Below, one piece after another: positions 35,956 to 48,494 of a DNA stretch of 64,000 nucleotides. The notes under the pieces were generated by a model, which was given only the letters and a program-made list of their open reading frames with translations, was not told the DNA's origin and did not search any database. The DNA lies in NCBI GenBank assembly GCA_037074705.1, contig CM073596.1:16946501-17010500 (forward strand), in the 5' to 3' direction. Every line of letters starts with the position of its first letter. The stretch's first letter is position 1. Source of the stretch: Zhengitettix transpicula (taxonomy: Eukaryota; Arthropoda; Insecta; Orthoptera; Tetrigidae). The translations under genes and the position numbers were made by a program.

Positions 35956-36560
35956 GAGTATAAAAACGAGTAATGTAAGTTTTATTTAATAATTTCTCTT
36001 AAATATCGGCGTAATTATTGAGGCCAGAGCATTGTTTGTCTCAAAAATTCAGAGACTGTAAAGTTTTCTACGCCTTATTGTCGCAAAAGCGTATGTAAGA
36101 CGCTCAGAACTATGGCGGAAACGTTCAGAGTGGGTTTGGAGCCTGACCGGAGTGGTCATGGCGAAAGTGCGTGCTCGTCATGTAATACGAGTCTGCTTAA
36201 GAGTGCAAATGATAAGGCTTTGAAACTTGTCTTGAGACTTTTAACCAATTTAAATAAACCAGATGACGTAAAGTTTGTGATCAGTTGTTAGAAAGGCATC
36301 GGAATTTTTGTAAAGTGATATAGCAATCAGTGTTAAGGCCTGTTAATTAAATATTTTCTTTAAAATAAAATAACTGTGGAGTGCCCAATACGGTACCAGA
36401 GGAAACTTTAAATAAAATGGTATTTCGAAACATTATTTTGTAAACCATTATTTAAACATTCTTTACCGTCAGATTTCTCTAGTTTTTTTTGTTGTCAGTT
36501 TCTATTATACAATTTTATTATTTTAAATTAATTTTTTTTTCTTTTGTTACTTTCGTCGAC
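35955..36560 (+). mobile_element. Diverged LTR fragment (plus strand)
   Basis: GAGCATTGTTTG, GCGTATGTAAGACGCTCAGA and GAGCCTGACCGGAGTGGTCA align in order with 49880-50040 and, reversed, with the promoter part of the LTR at 6116-7952. GTAAACATT...TTTACCGTCAGATTTCT aligns with about 50265-50310. The TATA box of relatives is here TATGTAAG. No primer site is visible at its end. Confidence 0.55.
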
Positions 36561-36707
36561 AATTGCAAATCACTATTGTAATTAGATTCTGATAAGTACC
36601 ATTAAATCTGTGTCAATTTTCTAAAAACATAAAAATGTACAACATTTAAAGTACAATCGAAAAACTAAAACGATCTTTTATCTTTATAAAATAATGTCGT
36701 TTAAATT

Positions 36708-36900
36708 AAAATGCCCGACCTACCTGATTCAGGTTTTCCAGGGTTTTCCATGCATCATTTAAGGCGAATTGCCGGGTAGGATCCTTAAACCATAGCCCGG
36801 GGACTCTAGTTAATCCTTGGCTACCTTCCTCTACCCTTCCGCATCCTCCCTTTCAAATCCCTTCCTATGCTATTAATGGGGAGTTGCCACCATGTGGCAT
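36708..36900 (+). mobile_element. Family-S copy, 5'-truncated
   Basis: It begins AAATGCCCGACCTACCTGAT and ends GGGGAGTTGCCACCATGTGG, about 30 bases short of the usual 3' end. Confidence 0.8.
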
Positions 36901-36926
36901 AAGATGTAGTTTATGACGGCTGACTA

Positions 36927-37226
36927 TTCCAATAGGAATAGTTGTGCGCTATTCCTATTGGAATAGTCGACCTGCTGCCTCCTGCCACGGAAGGGCGTGG
37001 GACAAGTACCAAATGCCCGACCTACATAATGCAGGCTTTCCCTGCATCAGTTTATGGAGAATTGCCGGGTAGGATCCTTTAACCATAGTCCTGGGGCCCT
37101 ACTTAACCCTTGGCTACCTTCCCATACCCTTCCGCATCTCCCCTTTCAAATCCCTTCCTATGCTAATAAAGGGAGAGTTGCCACCATGTGAATTACCCTC
37201 ATGTAGCCTGTTACCCTAAAAAAAAT
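36927..37226 (+). mobile_element. Family-S copy with internal deletion
   Basis: It starts in the GTTGTSCGCTATTCC block. The CTGCCTCCT block then joins GGAAGGGCGTGGGACAAGTA directly (deletion near 36986). It ends GTAGCCTGTTACCCTAAAAAA. Confidence 0.8.
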
Positions 37227-37300
37227 ATGAATAGGTAAAAGAATCTTGATAACGTGACATTATTTTCTATAAATTAATATAATATATTTCATTATTCAGA

Positions 37301-37487
37301 ATAAGATGTAGTTTATGACACCCGACTATTCTACTAGGAATAGTTGTCCGCTATTCCTATTGGAATAGTCGGCCAACTGCCTCCTAAACTGGTCAAGGCA
37401 CGGCGAGGGTAAAGCTGCGACCTCACAGCAAACCCCTCTCCCACCATCGGAAGGACGTGGGACAAGTACCAAATGCCCGATCTACCA
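37301..37487 (+). mobile_element. Family-S copy, 3'-truncated
   Basis: Head-side truncated, running from GTTGTCCGCTATTCC to AAATGCCCGATCTACC, then unrelated sequence. The preceding ATAAGATGTAGTTTATGAC also precedes the copy at 36927 (36901-36919). Confidence 0.75.
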
Positions 37488-38269
37488 CTGAAAATGTGCA
37501 TAGTAAAATGAGTGAAACTTATATTTATAACCGTTAAAAAAACAAACTTTATAGTCAGACTGAGGGAACATTTCTTCCAGCTGTCTCTCGATTTAAAGTG
37601 TTTAATATATTATACGACTGACTCTGAGTAACAAGGGATTTTCTATTTCTCAGAACAGAAATATTTCCAAGCTTCCTAATCCCGGGGTTCTTCCTGACGT
37701 ACTTGTAAGAAAGTGAACCGGGATTTAACTGGCGTGGGGGAAAGATTGCCAAGAAAATAAAGACATTTGGAGCCAATTGACCGCCGGTGGTTGTTGAAGC
37801 TCACCGCCGAGAGATGGCAGCACGAAACACTTTCGCCTTCACGTCCAGCAACAAGTTCTACAAGTTCAAGTCCAGTGCGCAGATGCAACACTAACGGTTC
37901 AGGGCGATTGTTTTCTCTTTATAAGCTTCAAATAACTTTGATAGCAATTCACTACATGGTGGTAAAAAAACAATAAAAATGATAGCAGATTTTACAGAAA
38001 TTTACAAAGCTGTATACTATACACTACGGATTATAATTCAGGACTATATCCAATGGAAACTAAAACGTGAGATAGAACTGAACTAAATCAAAACAGCGGA
38101 ATATTCAGCAACAAACCTACGTCCGCCATGATTAAAGATCAATAATCTAATCTGAAATTTTTGATACACCAGATAAATCTTAACTCAAAATAATTGGTCA
38201 ATCGTCACCTCGTATTTAATTTGATTTTTTAAAATGTTATATACAAAAAATAAGTATTAATTCGCCAGT
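37488..38269. other. Non-coding stretch
   Basis: Overlapping 69-73-codon frames on both strands at 37555-37976 show no known motif. Nothing else recognised. Confidence 0.4.
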
Positions 38270-39357
38270 AAAAAATAATGATTTTGTATTCATGTATGTT
38301 ATGATTTAGTAATTAATTCCTTTTGTTGTTGAACATCTTTGTTCTTTCACGCTTAAGTGATTCTGTATATTCTGACTGAGATTAGGTTCTAAATTTTTGA
38401 TAACGCTTCTTTGTTAGCACTTTTCTTTTTGAACTCGTCATATTGGCACCATTTGACGTTACCATTAACAAATTTGGATAGTTATGGTCGAAGTTGAATA
38501 CATAATAAGCAGTGCTAATGTATACCATAGATATATATTTGTTTGAATTAAAATCCAGCCATATAATATAACATTACAATCCTATTAGACGATTAATTCG
38601 TCCTAATGTCACCGGCCAATCAGGGTTTCCGTTTTCGAAGATTACTCCACCCATAACGTGGTGTCATATAAGAGTAAAATCTAATTGGGTGGCTACTGAC
38701 CAGTCATCAACTGCCTAGACGGACGTTTTTTCCGTATTCGGCGGCCATTCCACTCAAATAACTGGAAGTAATTGAATAGTACAATATAATTCGTTGGTCA
38801 CATCGTCCTTGGACAAATAATGCAATCGAGTTGATGTAGTTGCTTGAAGATGGCAGCGCGCCATTTCACTGACCAATCGTATTTCCGTACTCTAATATTG
38901 ATCCACCCAAAAACAGGGTGCGATTTAATTGGTACAATCTCTTTCGAAAACTATTAGTTTTTTCCATCATTTTATTAGTTGTTTAAAAACATTTAAGGAA
39001 CACTGCAGAAGTTCCGTGATGTTCACAGATGCTCCGTCGGAAGCGTAACGCTTCCGTGTGCCTCCATAATAAAAACAACTTCACATTATAAAAGAAAATA
39101 AACTGATACCTTGATTACAGATTTTAACACTGTTTTGTAATTTATTCCATTTGTAGGTGAAATGTTTCTGTAATCTACTGTTAGTATTTAATAATTAATT
39201 CCGTTTTTTGTTGAACATCTTTGTTCTCTCCCGATTTTGCGATTCCGTATATTCTGCCTGAGTTTAAGTTCGTAACTTTTGATAACGCTTCTTAGTTAGG
39301 ACTCTTCTTTTTGAGCTTGTCATAATGACACCATTTGACGTCACCATTAACGTATTT

Positions 39358-39395
<38 letters not shown>

Positions 39396-41755
39396 AAAGT
39401 TGTTTATATAATAAGTAGTGCTAAATATATATCTGTTTGAATTAAAATTCAGCCATATAAGATAATAGCACAATCCTATTGGAAGATTAATTCATCCAAA
39501 TGTAACTGGCCAATGACGTTTTCTGTATTCGAATATTTCTCCACCCATAACGGGGTGTCATATAAACGTGAAATCTAATTGGGTGACTGCTGACCAGTCA
39601 TCAACTGCCTAGACGGGGGTTTTTCCGTATTCGGCGGCCATACGACTCAAATAACTGGGTGTAATAGAATAGTACAATCTAATTGGTTACCCATATCCTC
39701 CTTGGACAAACAATTCTCGGACATCCAATCGGGTGACTGCAATTACTTGAAGAAGACAGCGTGCCGTTCAACTGACCACTCGTATTTCCGTATTCCAATA
39801 TCACTTCACCGAAAAACAGGGTGCCATGTAATTGGTACAATCTCTTTCGAAAACTATTGATTATTTGTTTCGTCCGCCATTTTAAGAGTCGTTGAAAAAC
39901 ATTAACAGCCGTCGTCATAACCGTTACCGTCATCGCAGATAAAGAACGCATCGAAGTTCCGTAATTCGTCCCCAGATGCACAGTCGAAAGCGTAACGCTT
40001 TCGTGTGACGCCAAAATAAAAAACAAATTCACATTAAAACAAAAGATACTGAGGACTTTATTACTATCTGTGACACTGTTCTGTAATTTATTTCGTTATA
40101 GCTGAAATATTTCTGTAACCCACTGTTATGATTTAGTAATTAATTCCTTTTGTTTTTGAACATCTTTGTTCTCTCCCGCTTTAGTGATTCTTTATATTCT
40201 GACTGAGATTAGGTTTGCAACTTTTGATAACGCTTCTTGGTTAGGAATTTTCTTTTTAAACTCGTCATATTGGCATCATTTGACGCCACTATTTACAAAT
40301 TTTAATATGTATATGGTCGAAGTTTTTTAGATAATAAAAAGAGCTCTATATATATATATATATATACACACATCTGTTTGAATAAAAATCAAGCTATATA
40401 CGATAATAGCATAATCCTATTGGAAGATTAATTCGTCCTAATGTCACTGGCCAATCATGTTTTCCGTTTTCGAAGATACTCCACCCATAACGGGGTGTCA
40501 TATAAGAGTGAAATCTAATTGGGTGGCTACTGACCAGTCATCAACTCCCTAGACGCACGTTTTTTCCTATTCGGCGGCCATTCCACTCACATAACTGGGT
40601 GTAATAGAATAGTACAATCTAATTGGTTACTCATATCCTCCTTGGACAAACAATTCTCGGACATACAATCGGGTGACTGTAATTACTTGAAGAAGACAGC
40701 GTGCCATTTCACTGACCAATCGTATTTCCGTATTCTAATATCACTTCACCGAAAAACAGGGTGCCATGTAATTGGTACAATCTCTTTAAAAAATGTTGGT
40801 TATTTGTTTCATCAATAATTATAAGAGTCGTTGAAAAACATTAACAGCCGTTGTCATAACCTTTCCCATCATCACAGTTAAAGAACACAATGTTGCTGTA
40901 GAAGTTCCGTGATTCGTCCCCAGATACACCGTCCAAAGCGTAACGCAAAAATAAAAACAAAAAACTCAGAACTTTATTGCTGTCTGTGACACTGTTTTCT
41001 AATTTATTCCGTTTGTAGCTGAAATATTTCTCTAACTCCCTGTTGTGATTCAGTACTTAATTATTATGTTGAACATCTTATTTCCCTCCCGCTTTAGGGA
41101 TTCTGTATATTCTCACTGAGTTTAGGTTTTCTAACTTTTGATAACGCTTCTTGGTTAGGATTTTTCTTTTTTAACTCGTCATATTGGCACCATTTGACGT
41201 CACCATTAACAAATTTGGATAGGTATGGTCGAAGTTGTAAACAGAAGAAGCAGTTGTAATGTCTACCATAGTTATATATCTGTTTGAATCATAATCCAGC
41301 CATATGAGATAATAGTACAATCGTATTGGAAGATTAATTCGTCCTCACGTCACTGGCCAATCAGGTTTTCCTTTTTCGAAGATTACTCCACCCATAAGTG
41401 GGTGTCATATAAGAGTGAAATCTAATTGGGTGACTGCTGACCAGTCATCAACTGCCTAGACGGACGTTTTTCCGTATTCGGCGGCCATTCCACTCAAATA
41501 ACTGGGTGTAATAGAATAGTACAATCTAATTGGTTAGTCATATCCTCCTTCGAGTGGCTGTAGTTACTTGAAGATGGCAGCGCGCCATTTCACTGACCAA
41601 TCGTATTTCCGTTTTCCAATATGGCTTCACCGGAAAACAGGGTGCGATGTAATTGGTACAATCTCTTTCGAAAACTATTGGTTATTTGTTTCGGCCATTA
41701 TTTTAGGAACCAATCAGATTCAAGTTTTACAATACACCCCTCATAAGACGGCATA
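38270..41755. repeat. Four tandem copies of an about 0.9-kb unit
   Basis: TTGAACATCTT begins at 38329, 39211, 40156 and 41069, intervals 882, 945 and 913. Each unit contains TTTTGATAACGCTTCT, ACTCGTCATATTGGCACCAT, ATAGATATATATCTGTTTGA-type, CCACCCATAACGGGGTGTCA, TGACCAGTCATCAACTGCCT, GTATTCGGCGGCCAT and AATTGGTACAATCTCTTT blocks in that order. The last copy breaks off near 41755. Length differences come mostly from (TA)n tracts (39360-39392, 40343-40376) and small indels. The frames inside (for example 39679-40032, minus) are not conserved between copies. Confidence 0.9.
39360..39392. repeat. (TA)n microsatellite in satellite copy 2
   Basis: About 16 TA dinucleotides at the site where other copies have only a short ATATGG or ATAGGTATGG. 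Confidence 0.9.
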
Positions 41756-43690
41756 ATAATATAGGGATTTAAATCTTGTAAATTAATTCCCCGACATATA
41801 AGAACTGGATCTGTAATGATCTCAGGTTGATGCGGCTGAAAGTAAATAAATTTTAACATAAATGTTCACATGTTTTTCATTAATTACATCATGTTTGGGT
41901 CTGTATTTTTAGGTAATATATATGTAATTTACATAATACTCGTAATACACGTAAATATAACATAACTAGTATGAAGCGCATAATAGTGCAAAAAGATGAA
42001 CGAAGCTAGGACTCTCTACACTTGGGTGCTCAAATAGTCGACCATCATTCCTTACCTCTACTATAATTTGCATCTCAATTTTTTTAGAAAGCACAAGTAC
42101 ATTCAATAACATCGACGTCACTTTCCTGTCCCATTTAAATAATAAGATATTGTAATAATTAAATAAATATTAATGGATAATGGCTGGGCGCTTTTAAATG
42201 AAAAGATTATTAGGGGAAAACAATTAAACAAATTTATTAACAATTTTAAATACACAATAATATTTGGGATTTTAGGGTCTTAAACTGGGTTTGATAAATG
42301 GCTTAATTTATACAATCAAAATTACATTTACCTTTTATGGAAGTTAATGCGTCTGAAACATAGACGAAATTTGTTGTGGAAGAAATAATACTAAAGATTG
42401 AATTTAAACAGTTTTAAATTTCTCAAGAATTAACGATCTCATTTTATCGATAATTAAATAATTAAAGAACGATCTGACTTTTATCTTTTAAAAGTGGTTT
42501 ACAATATGATTTTAAAGTTTTTCTACTTACGGCCGCCCAGCTCTCATTTTAGGTTTTTCGTGCACAAAATTTGGTGATATCACTGATTTTAGTACTCTCA
42601 GACTCTAAATGTCAACAAATTCTAATTGGCGTAGTTTGTTAGTTAGTTTAACACAAATTGGTAGGTTCTCGATGCTTTACTCCAACCTTCATTTGCAGAT
42701 CTCGTAACTTTAGTTGAAAAGGTCCTTCATTGGTTTGTCTATGGCCAGCATGATAAATTTTCGCTCGACCACCGAATACAACATTAGTTGCACTCTCTCC
42801 TTCCCGACTGAAGATTGCTTTACTTTTCAATATTTGAGAGCATGTTTGTAACTGGACCACATTCTTTCGTTCTGACTGCCCAACTGTAAAACTTTTTATA
42901 ATATGAATTTTCTGGTTTTTACACCTCGCTGTTCTATGCCCGACTGCAAAACTTTTTATAACATGAATTTTCTGGTCTTTACACCTCGCTGTTCTATGCC
43001 CGACTGCACTCCTCGTCTCGTAAATTTTGAGCGCGTAAAATTCTCAGCCGATCGACAACAATACTTTCCTTGCCTTGCCGGATTGTTGCGGCGTCCGCTC
43101 TATATCCACTAATAATGAGTCCTCTACAATCCAACTTTCCAATTAGAACAACGTCTTAATTACCAATTACTACAATATACAAACCATTAAATCGAAAAGT
43201 TATAAAATTACACCATAGTTCATAAACTCGGCCGAATTACCAAAATGATAGATTACCATTCGATAATCTGCGACAGTCACGCTACGTTTGTCAATTGTGA
43301 GGAACTGCTCAGAAATTGTTTGATAATTTCTTATTAAGTAATTGAGTTATTAAATTTTATAAGCGGACGTAATGGCGGCCATCTTTTGCGTGTTGTGATT
43401 CCGTTGGTGTGAGTCTGTGAGATATGGGAAGGTAAGGGAGTGGGTAGGGAGGTTTTTCATTCCGCATTTGTCGTGCTGGACCTTTCTGAGAGACCTTCAG
43501 CTGAATACGAAGGAGTTTGTGACCTTGGCAAGGACGTCCGCTACCAATGGTACTGCAACGCCAGAAATTTATTTTATCGTTCTCTATAGTTACGTGGAGG
43601 CTCACACATCCACAATTCTAGAAGAAGCTTAAATTTGCCTTTCACGAAACTGGGAATTAATTTAAATATTTTGTAGTATACAAAACATTT
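41756..43690. other. Non-coding stretch
   Basis: No gene recognised. Apart from the 60-bp duplication (42879-43007) no structure was seen. Frames at 42648-42860 and 43357-43632 lack known motifs. Confidence 0.4.
42879..43007. repeat. 60-bp tandem duplication
   Basis: AAACTTTTTATAAYATGAAT starts at 42888 and 42948. Two full units plus the start of a third (GCCCGACTGCA). Confidence 0.9.
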
Positions 43691-43695
43691 TATAA

Positions 43696-43725
43696 AAATG
43701 GCCCACGCGTTGGAGATCCAAATTA
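43696..43725 (-). other. LTR primer-binding site, variant
   Basis: On the minus strand ATTACA, TAAT, then TTGGATCTCCAACGCGTGGG. The position and the AACG-GTGGG end match the other sites, but GGCGCC is replaced by GGATCTCC. Confidence 0.45.
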
Positions 43726-45386
43726 TGTAATATTTAAAATAAACAAAGGAAAATGTGGTATTCGAACTTTTAAAAGAAATAAACTCAACAGGATTTTATC
43801 TTGAAATTAAACAAAATTATTTTAAGGAGATAACAAAAGATAATTTAATTACAATTTCGATTTACAGTGAATTTTGTACATTTTATGTTTTTAACAAATG
43901 CCTCAGCTTTGATGAGAACCAAAACATAAGGGCCGCTTCCATAGCCTCTATAAATGACAGTGATTTGAAATTGTCACCAAAGTTACAAAAGAAAAAATAC
44001 GAATTTAATTTACAATCACAAAATTTCATAAAAGAATATAACAAAAAATAACTACAGAAATCTGATGGTACATTATATTTACATAACGGTTTACAAAATC
44101 AGGTTTCTACATACCATTTTATTTTGCGCTGCTTTGGTAGCGTATTGATCTCTCCACAGTCATTCAATTTTAAAGAAATATATTTAATTTACAGCCCATA
44201 ACACTGTTTGCTATATCGTTTCAATTCACAGAAATTCCGACGCCTCTGTAACAATTGTTCACTAACTTTACGTTGACGTACTTATTGTTACACAGATTTG
44301 GCGTAGAAATGCCAAAATGTGATTAATTCAGCCTTTGTTCAGCTTAGACTTTTCTGAATTTCTAATTATTTCGTCAGGAAAATCCTCGGCTGGTCTACAA
44401 AACTGTATTCTTTTTGGTCCATGCCCAGACCGGCCAAACCGTCAAAACACTCTGCCCGTTTCCGCCAAAGTTCTATATGCGTACGTTTTCCCAATAATAA
44501 TCTTACAAGTCTCTGCATTCTTGCGCCACACTGACGGTTCTTTACAATGCTCTAGACTTAAAGTCAACACGAAAATTAAAGAAAATATCTACATAATAAA
44601 AAGGATGTATGTTTGTATGTATGTATTTCCGTTAATTTCTATACAAATGTAATCCCGTTAACAGATTTCAACAAAAATTTGTACACATATTCTTCAAACG
44701 ACGAGAAACAGTTGTGTAGGGGTGAGAAACCTGAAGCATAAAGGTGGAAAGAATTATAATTTAAAAATGTGATTATTTTTTGTTAGATAAATCATGACGT
44801 CACGAGAGAGAGAGACTTTACTACGCGACGAGCGAAGGAAATAGTTCCTTTTCCCGTAATGAATTAAAGCAGAAATATTTCCATGGAATAAAAAGTATAA
44901 TTTTATCCAGTAATACTCCATCGAATGACAAAAAGAAAACAATACGAAATACTTTACGATTTTTGCGGAAAATGTAAGTTAATTTTCGTGCCGTATTAGT
45001 GACTCCAATATGGCGACCATTTGTTTACATTGTGAATCTAGCTAACAATTTAATGTTTCGTAATGTCTGAAGACTGGGGGACAATTACATTCTGCAATAC
45101 TCAAGGATATATTTAAGTATTCTGTTAGTAAATAAATTCGTAGGTATGTTTGTTGGGATTGGCGCAATAAAATTTAATTTGTTTTACAGCTGTTCAATTA
45201 ATGCACTCTCGATATAAAGTATGTACGGAACTAGGAACAGTTAAATTTAGGTTAAATCACTTATTGACTAAACATTAATATATAATTAAATACTTTTTCG
45301 GCTTTATATCAATAAGTACACGGGCAACGCCGGGCATCCAGCTACTTATTAATTAAAACTGACATTACACATTGGTTTTCTCTACA
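43726..45386 (-). mobile_element. LTR split by a Helitron
   Basis: On the minus strand it starts TGTAGAGAAAACCAATGTG at 45386 and ends CA at 43726. The two halves (43726-44587 and 45346-45386) resume homology with the LTR at 6116-7952 exactly across the Helitron (AAATT-AAAG before, CATTACACATTG after). Without the insert it is about 0.9 kb. It shares AGATAATTTAATTACAATTT and TGCCTCAGCTTTGATGAGAA-type blocks with 6290-6360. A 98-codon frame at 43755-44051 lies wholly in LTR sequence and is not a gene. Confidence 0.65.
44588..45345 (+). mobile_element. Non-autonomous Helitron inserted in an LTR
   Basis: 758 bases. The 5' end is TCTACATAATAAAAAGGATG preceded by A. The 3' end is ACACGGGCAACGCCGGGCAT then CCAGCTAC followed by T. 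A TC start, a small GC hairpin and a CTRR-type end between A and T, without target duplication or inverted ends, define Helitrons; the last base departs from CTRR. It has no Rep-helicase, so it is non-autonomous. It shares its body (ATTTCAACAAAAATTTG, GACGTCACGAGAGAGAGAG, GTTAATTTTCGTGC, GTCTGAAGACTG) with 29975-30735 and 63499-64000. The surrounding LTR gives the empty site. Confidence 0.8.
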
Positions 45387-45493
45387 ATATATCCAATTAG
45401 TAATATGGTATCGGATGGCCATACTAAGCAGGTCAGAAGAAAAACCTGAAATTCACTACATTTACACACAAAAAAAAAATAATTCAACAACTA

Positions 45494-46053
45494 AACAACT
45501 ATTTTTTTAAGTAACAGGCTACTTGAGGGTAATCCACAAGGTGGCAACTCCCCTTTAATAGCATAGGAAGGGATTTGAAAGGGGGGATGTGGAAGGGTAG
45601 ATAAAGGTAGCCAAGGGTTAACTAGGGCTATAATTTAAGGATCCTACCCGGCATTCGCCTAAAGAAATGCAGGAAAAACCCTAGAAAAACCTGCATCAGG
45701 TAGGTCGGGCATTGGGTACTTGTCCCACGCCCTTCCGATAGCGGGAGAGGAGTTTGCTGTGGGGACGCAGCATTCCCTTTTCCGTGCCTCGACCAGTTTA
45801 GGAGGCAGTTGGCCGACTGTTCCAATGGGAATAGCGGACAACTCTTACCGTATGCCTAAGGTCTGAGACCCTGGAACATACACCTCTCTGAAAAGGCCGA
45901 GAAGCTTGTGCGAACCTTAGTTCAAAAACGGAGAGGAAAAGGCATCCCCAAAGGTAGCCCCTTCGTATCTCCCCTACAAAGTTCTGCCTGCAAGAGAACA
46001 TCCCTCGCAGGTATTGCCTGCGAGAGAATAGCCCTCGCCGCGTTAACAACTAT
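45494..46053 (-). mobile_element. Family-S retroposon, full-length, with target-site duplication
   Basis: The body is 45503-46044 on the minus strand. Flanking AACAACTAT occurs at 45494-45502 and 46045-46053. The A tail (T run at 45503) and both head hairpins (about 45985-46040) are present. It shows the same organisation as the copy at 11416-11971, with an internal loss near 45626, where the CTAGGGC block is shortened. Confidence 0.8.
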
Positions 46054-46869
46054 ATAAATTTGTAACGACGGATTACAAAAGATCACTGTTTCGCCTGAAA
46101 GAAATTATATAAATCAAATGCTTAAGTAAACTAATGATATCACTGCTTAGCCCTCCAAAGAATGAAATATCAATTTCAAGAAAATAATAAATTCAAAAAC
46201 ATTTGTTTTTAATGAATGTACACAAACGTCTTCCGTTTGATAACTCGAGTACTAATATAGGGTTTTACGTGCTTATTGGAGTCAAATTCGTTATAATGAA
46301 AATAAATATTTTTAGCAAGCTACCCGTTTGAGTACTGTTTATCTAAGACAAATAAGTATTAAAGTGGTTCGTAAACTCCTCTACTTGGTGTCGAGGTACA
46401 GATTCCTCTTCCGTCTGATTATTATTAGTATGAAACTAATGTGTTCCTTAAAGCAAATATCTTGCTTCCCTAATTACCCTCTTCCATTCTTGAATCTTTA
46501 ATCTCAAGAGGATTAACGAAATATTGTTTCGTAAGATTTTTGTGAGACTTTTACGACTACGGATGTTGATTGATGACCGTATTTGATGCAACAGAAATAA
46601 TGCATACTTCAAAAAGAGAACTGTGTCCGATTAATCACCGTAGATATTAATGTGCTTGGCATGAGAAAAAGTCATAAGCCTTTCACCTCGCAATACCTAA
46701 TTTGATGCCGTTCCCTCGTCTTTCCTGCCTCTCTCTTTCTCCCTCTGTCTAAGGTATCTCTATATATTTATCTTTTCTCTATGTCCCAAACATCGCATTA
46801 GGGTGTTGAATTACCTGCGGCAGGACCAAGCGTCTGTGAAATTTGCCATTAGGAAGTGGTTACGAGAGC
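46054..46869. other. Non-coding stretch
   Basis: No gene recognised. AT-rich, then more balanced after 46480. Confidence 0.4.
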
Positions 46870-47558
46870 GGAACATGCCGTCTGATGAGAAACGAAGCAA
46901 TCTTACGTCATAACGTTCTGCGAGAGAAATTAGCTACACGCAAAATTGTATCTCGTCGGAATGGAGCTTTCAGGTTTTCTAACCATGCGTCAGCCAAATA
47001 GCGTAAAAAAAAATTATTACACCACGGCTTGAACACAATAAATGCCATGATGAGGACACGGTTCACCGGCTTTCCAAGGTGAAGAAATAAAGTTCAGAAC
47101 AAATTCTTTCGAAATATCTGAAGTACAAATGAAGATATTGCTTAAACCGAACTGACTGGTGACGCATTACAATTTACTTGAAAAATTTCATGTTATGAAT
47201 TTTGCTATTGCCAGAAAGAGGCTTCAAAATTATATAAAAATAAACCGTGAATTAATTTTTATTTATCTACTCTATTTCCACGGAGTTCTGATTCACAATT
47301 CAAATATTTTAATGTTTCAAATAAGTTTACGAGTAAAATAGTTTCGTCTCACTGAACCTCTCACTTTCATCTGAAAAGTGTGCTTTGCCAAAAAACATTT
47401 ATTTAATTATTTATGATGATTTTTATTTTCTAGACTTTGTAAGTGTTCACTTGAACTGAATTCTCCTTGTAATATTACTCTATAAACGCTGATTGAAGTT
47501 TGCGTGATCTCCGTAACAAAGTAGATAAATAATACCTCCACTGAGAGAATATTACATC

Positions 47559-48152
47559 AGATTACAATTTCTTTTTTTTTAGGGCAACAGGCTACATGAG
47601 GGTGATCCACGTTGGGAAACTCCCCTTTAATAGCATAGGAAGGGATTTGAAAGGGAGGATGCGGAAGGGTAGAGGAAGGTAGCCAAGGGTTACCAGGGCC
47701 CCCAGGCTATATTTTAAGGATCCTACCCATCATTCACCTAAAGAAATGTAGGGAAAACCCTAGAAAAACCTGCATCGGGTAGGTCGGGCATTGGGTATTT
47801 GTCCAACGCCCTTCCGATAGCGGGAGAGGAGTTTGCTGTGGGGACGCAGCATTCCCTTCTCCGTGCCTCGACCAGTTTAGGAGGCAGCTGGCCGAATATT
47901 CCAATTGAAATTACGAACGACTCTTACCGTATGCCCAAGGTCTGTGACCCCGGAACACACACCTCTCAAAAACAGGCCGAGGTGGCTCGGCTTGTGGGTA
48001 CCTTAGTTCAAAAACAAAGAGGAAAAGGCATACCCAAAGGTAGCCCCTTCGTATCTCTCCTAAAAGTTTCTGCCTGCGAGAGAACATCCCTCGCAGGTAT
48101 TGCCAGCGAGAGAATAGCCCTCGCAGACCTAATCAACTCCAGATTACAATTT
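47559..48152 (-). mobile_element. Family-S retroposon with target-site duplication
   Basis: The body is about 47571-48140 on the minus strand, T run first, head hairpins at about 48065-48125. AGATTACAATTT flanks it at 47559-47570 and 48141-48152. At its own 5' end it has about 16 bases (GGAGTTGATTAGGT) beyond the usual head, either extra family sequence or filler. Confidence 0.75.
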
Positions 48153-48494
48153 TTTTTTTAGGCAACAGGCTTCATGAGGGCGATCCACATTGGGCAACTC
48201 CCCTTTAATAGCATAGGAAGGGATTTGAAAGGGGGGATGTGGAAGTGTAGAGGAAGGTAGCCAAGAGTTAACTAGGGCCCCCGGGCTATATTTTAAGGAT
48301 CCTACCCGGCATTCGCCTAAAGAAATGCAGGGAAAACCCTAGGGAAACCTGCATCGAGTAGGTCGGGCATTGTGTTCTTGTCCCACGCCCTTGCGATAGC
48401 GGGAGAGGAGTTTGCTGTGGGGACGCAGCATTCCCTTCTCCGTGCCTCGACCAGTTTAGGAGGCAGCTGGCCGACTATGCCAATGGGAATAGCT
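48153..48494 (-). mobile_element. Family-S copy inserted beside its neighbour, 5'-truncated
   Basis: It starts with a T run directly at the target duplication of the preceding copy, then GGCAACAGGCTTCATGAGGG. It breaks off in the CCAATGGGAATAGC block exactly where the right arm of the inverted repeat begins. Confidence 0.8.

Noticed and set aside
39679..40032. 117-codon minus-strand open frame as a gene
   Set aside because: It lies in one copy of the 0.9-kb tandem unit and is not open in the other copies.
47799..48161. 120-codon open frame as a gene
   Set aside because: It is the reverse-strand reading of a family-S copy and runs through its head hairpins; other copies do not keep the frame.
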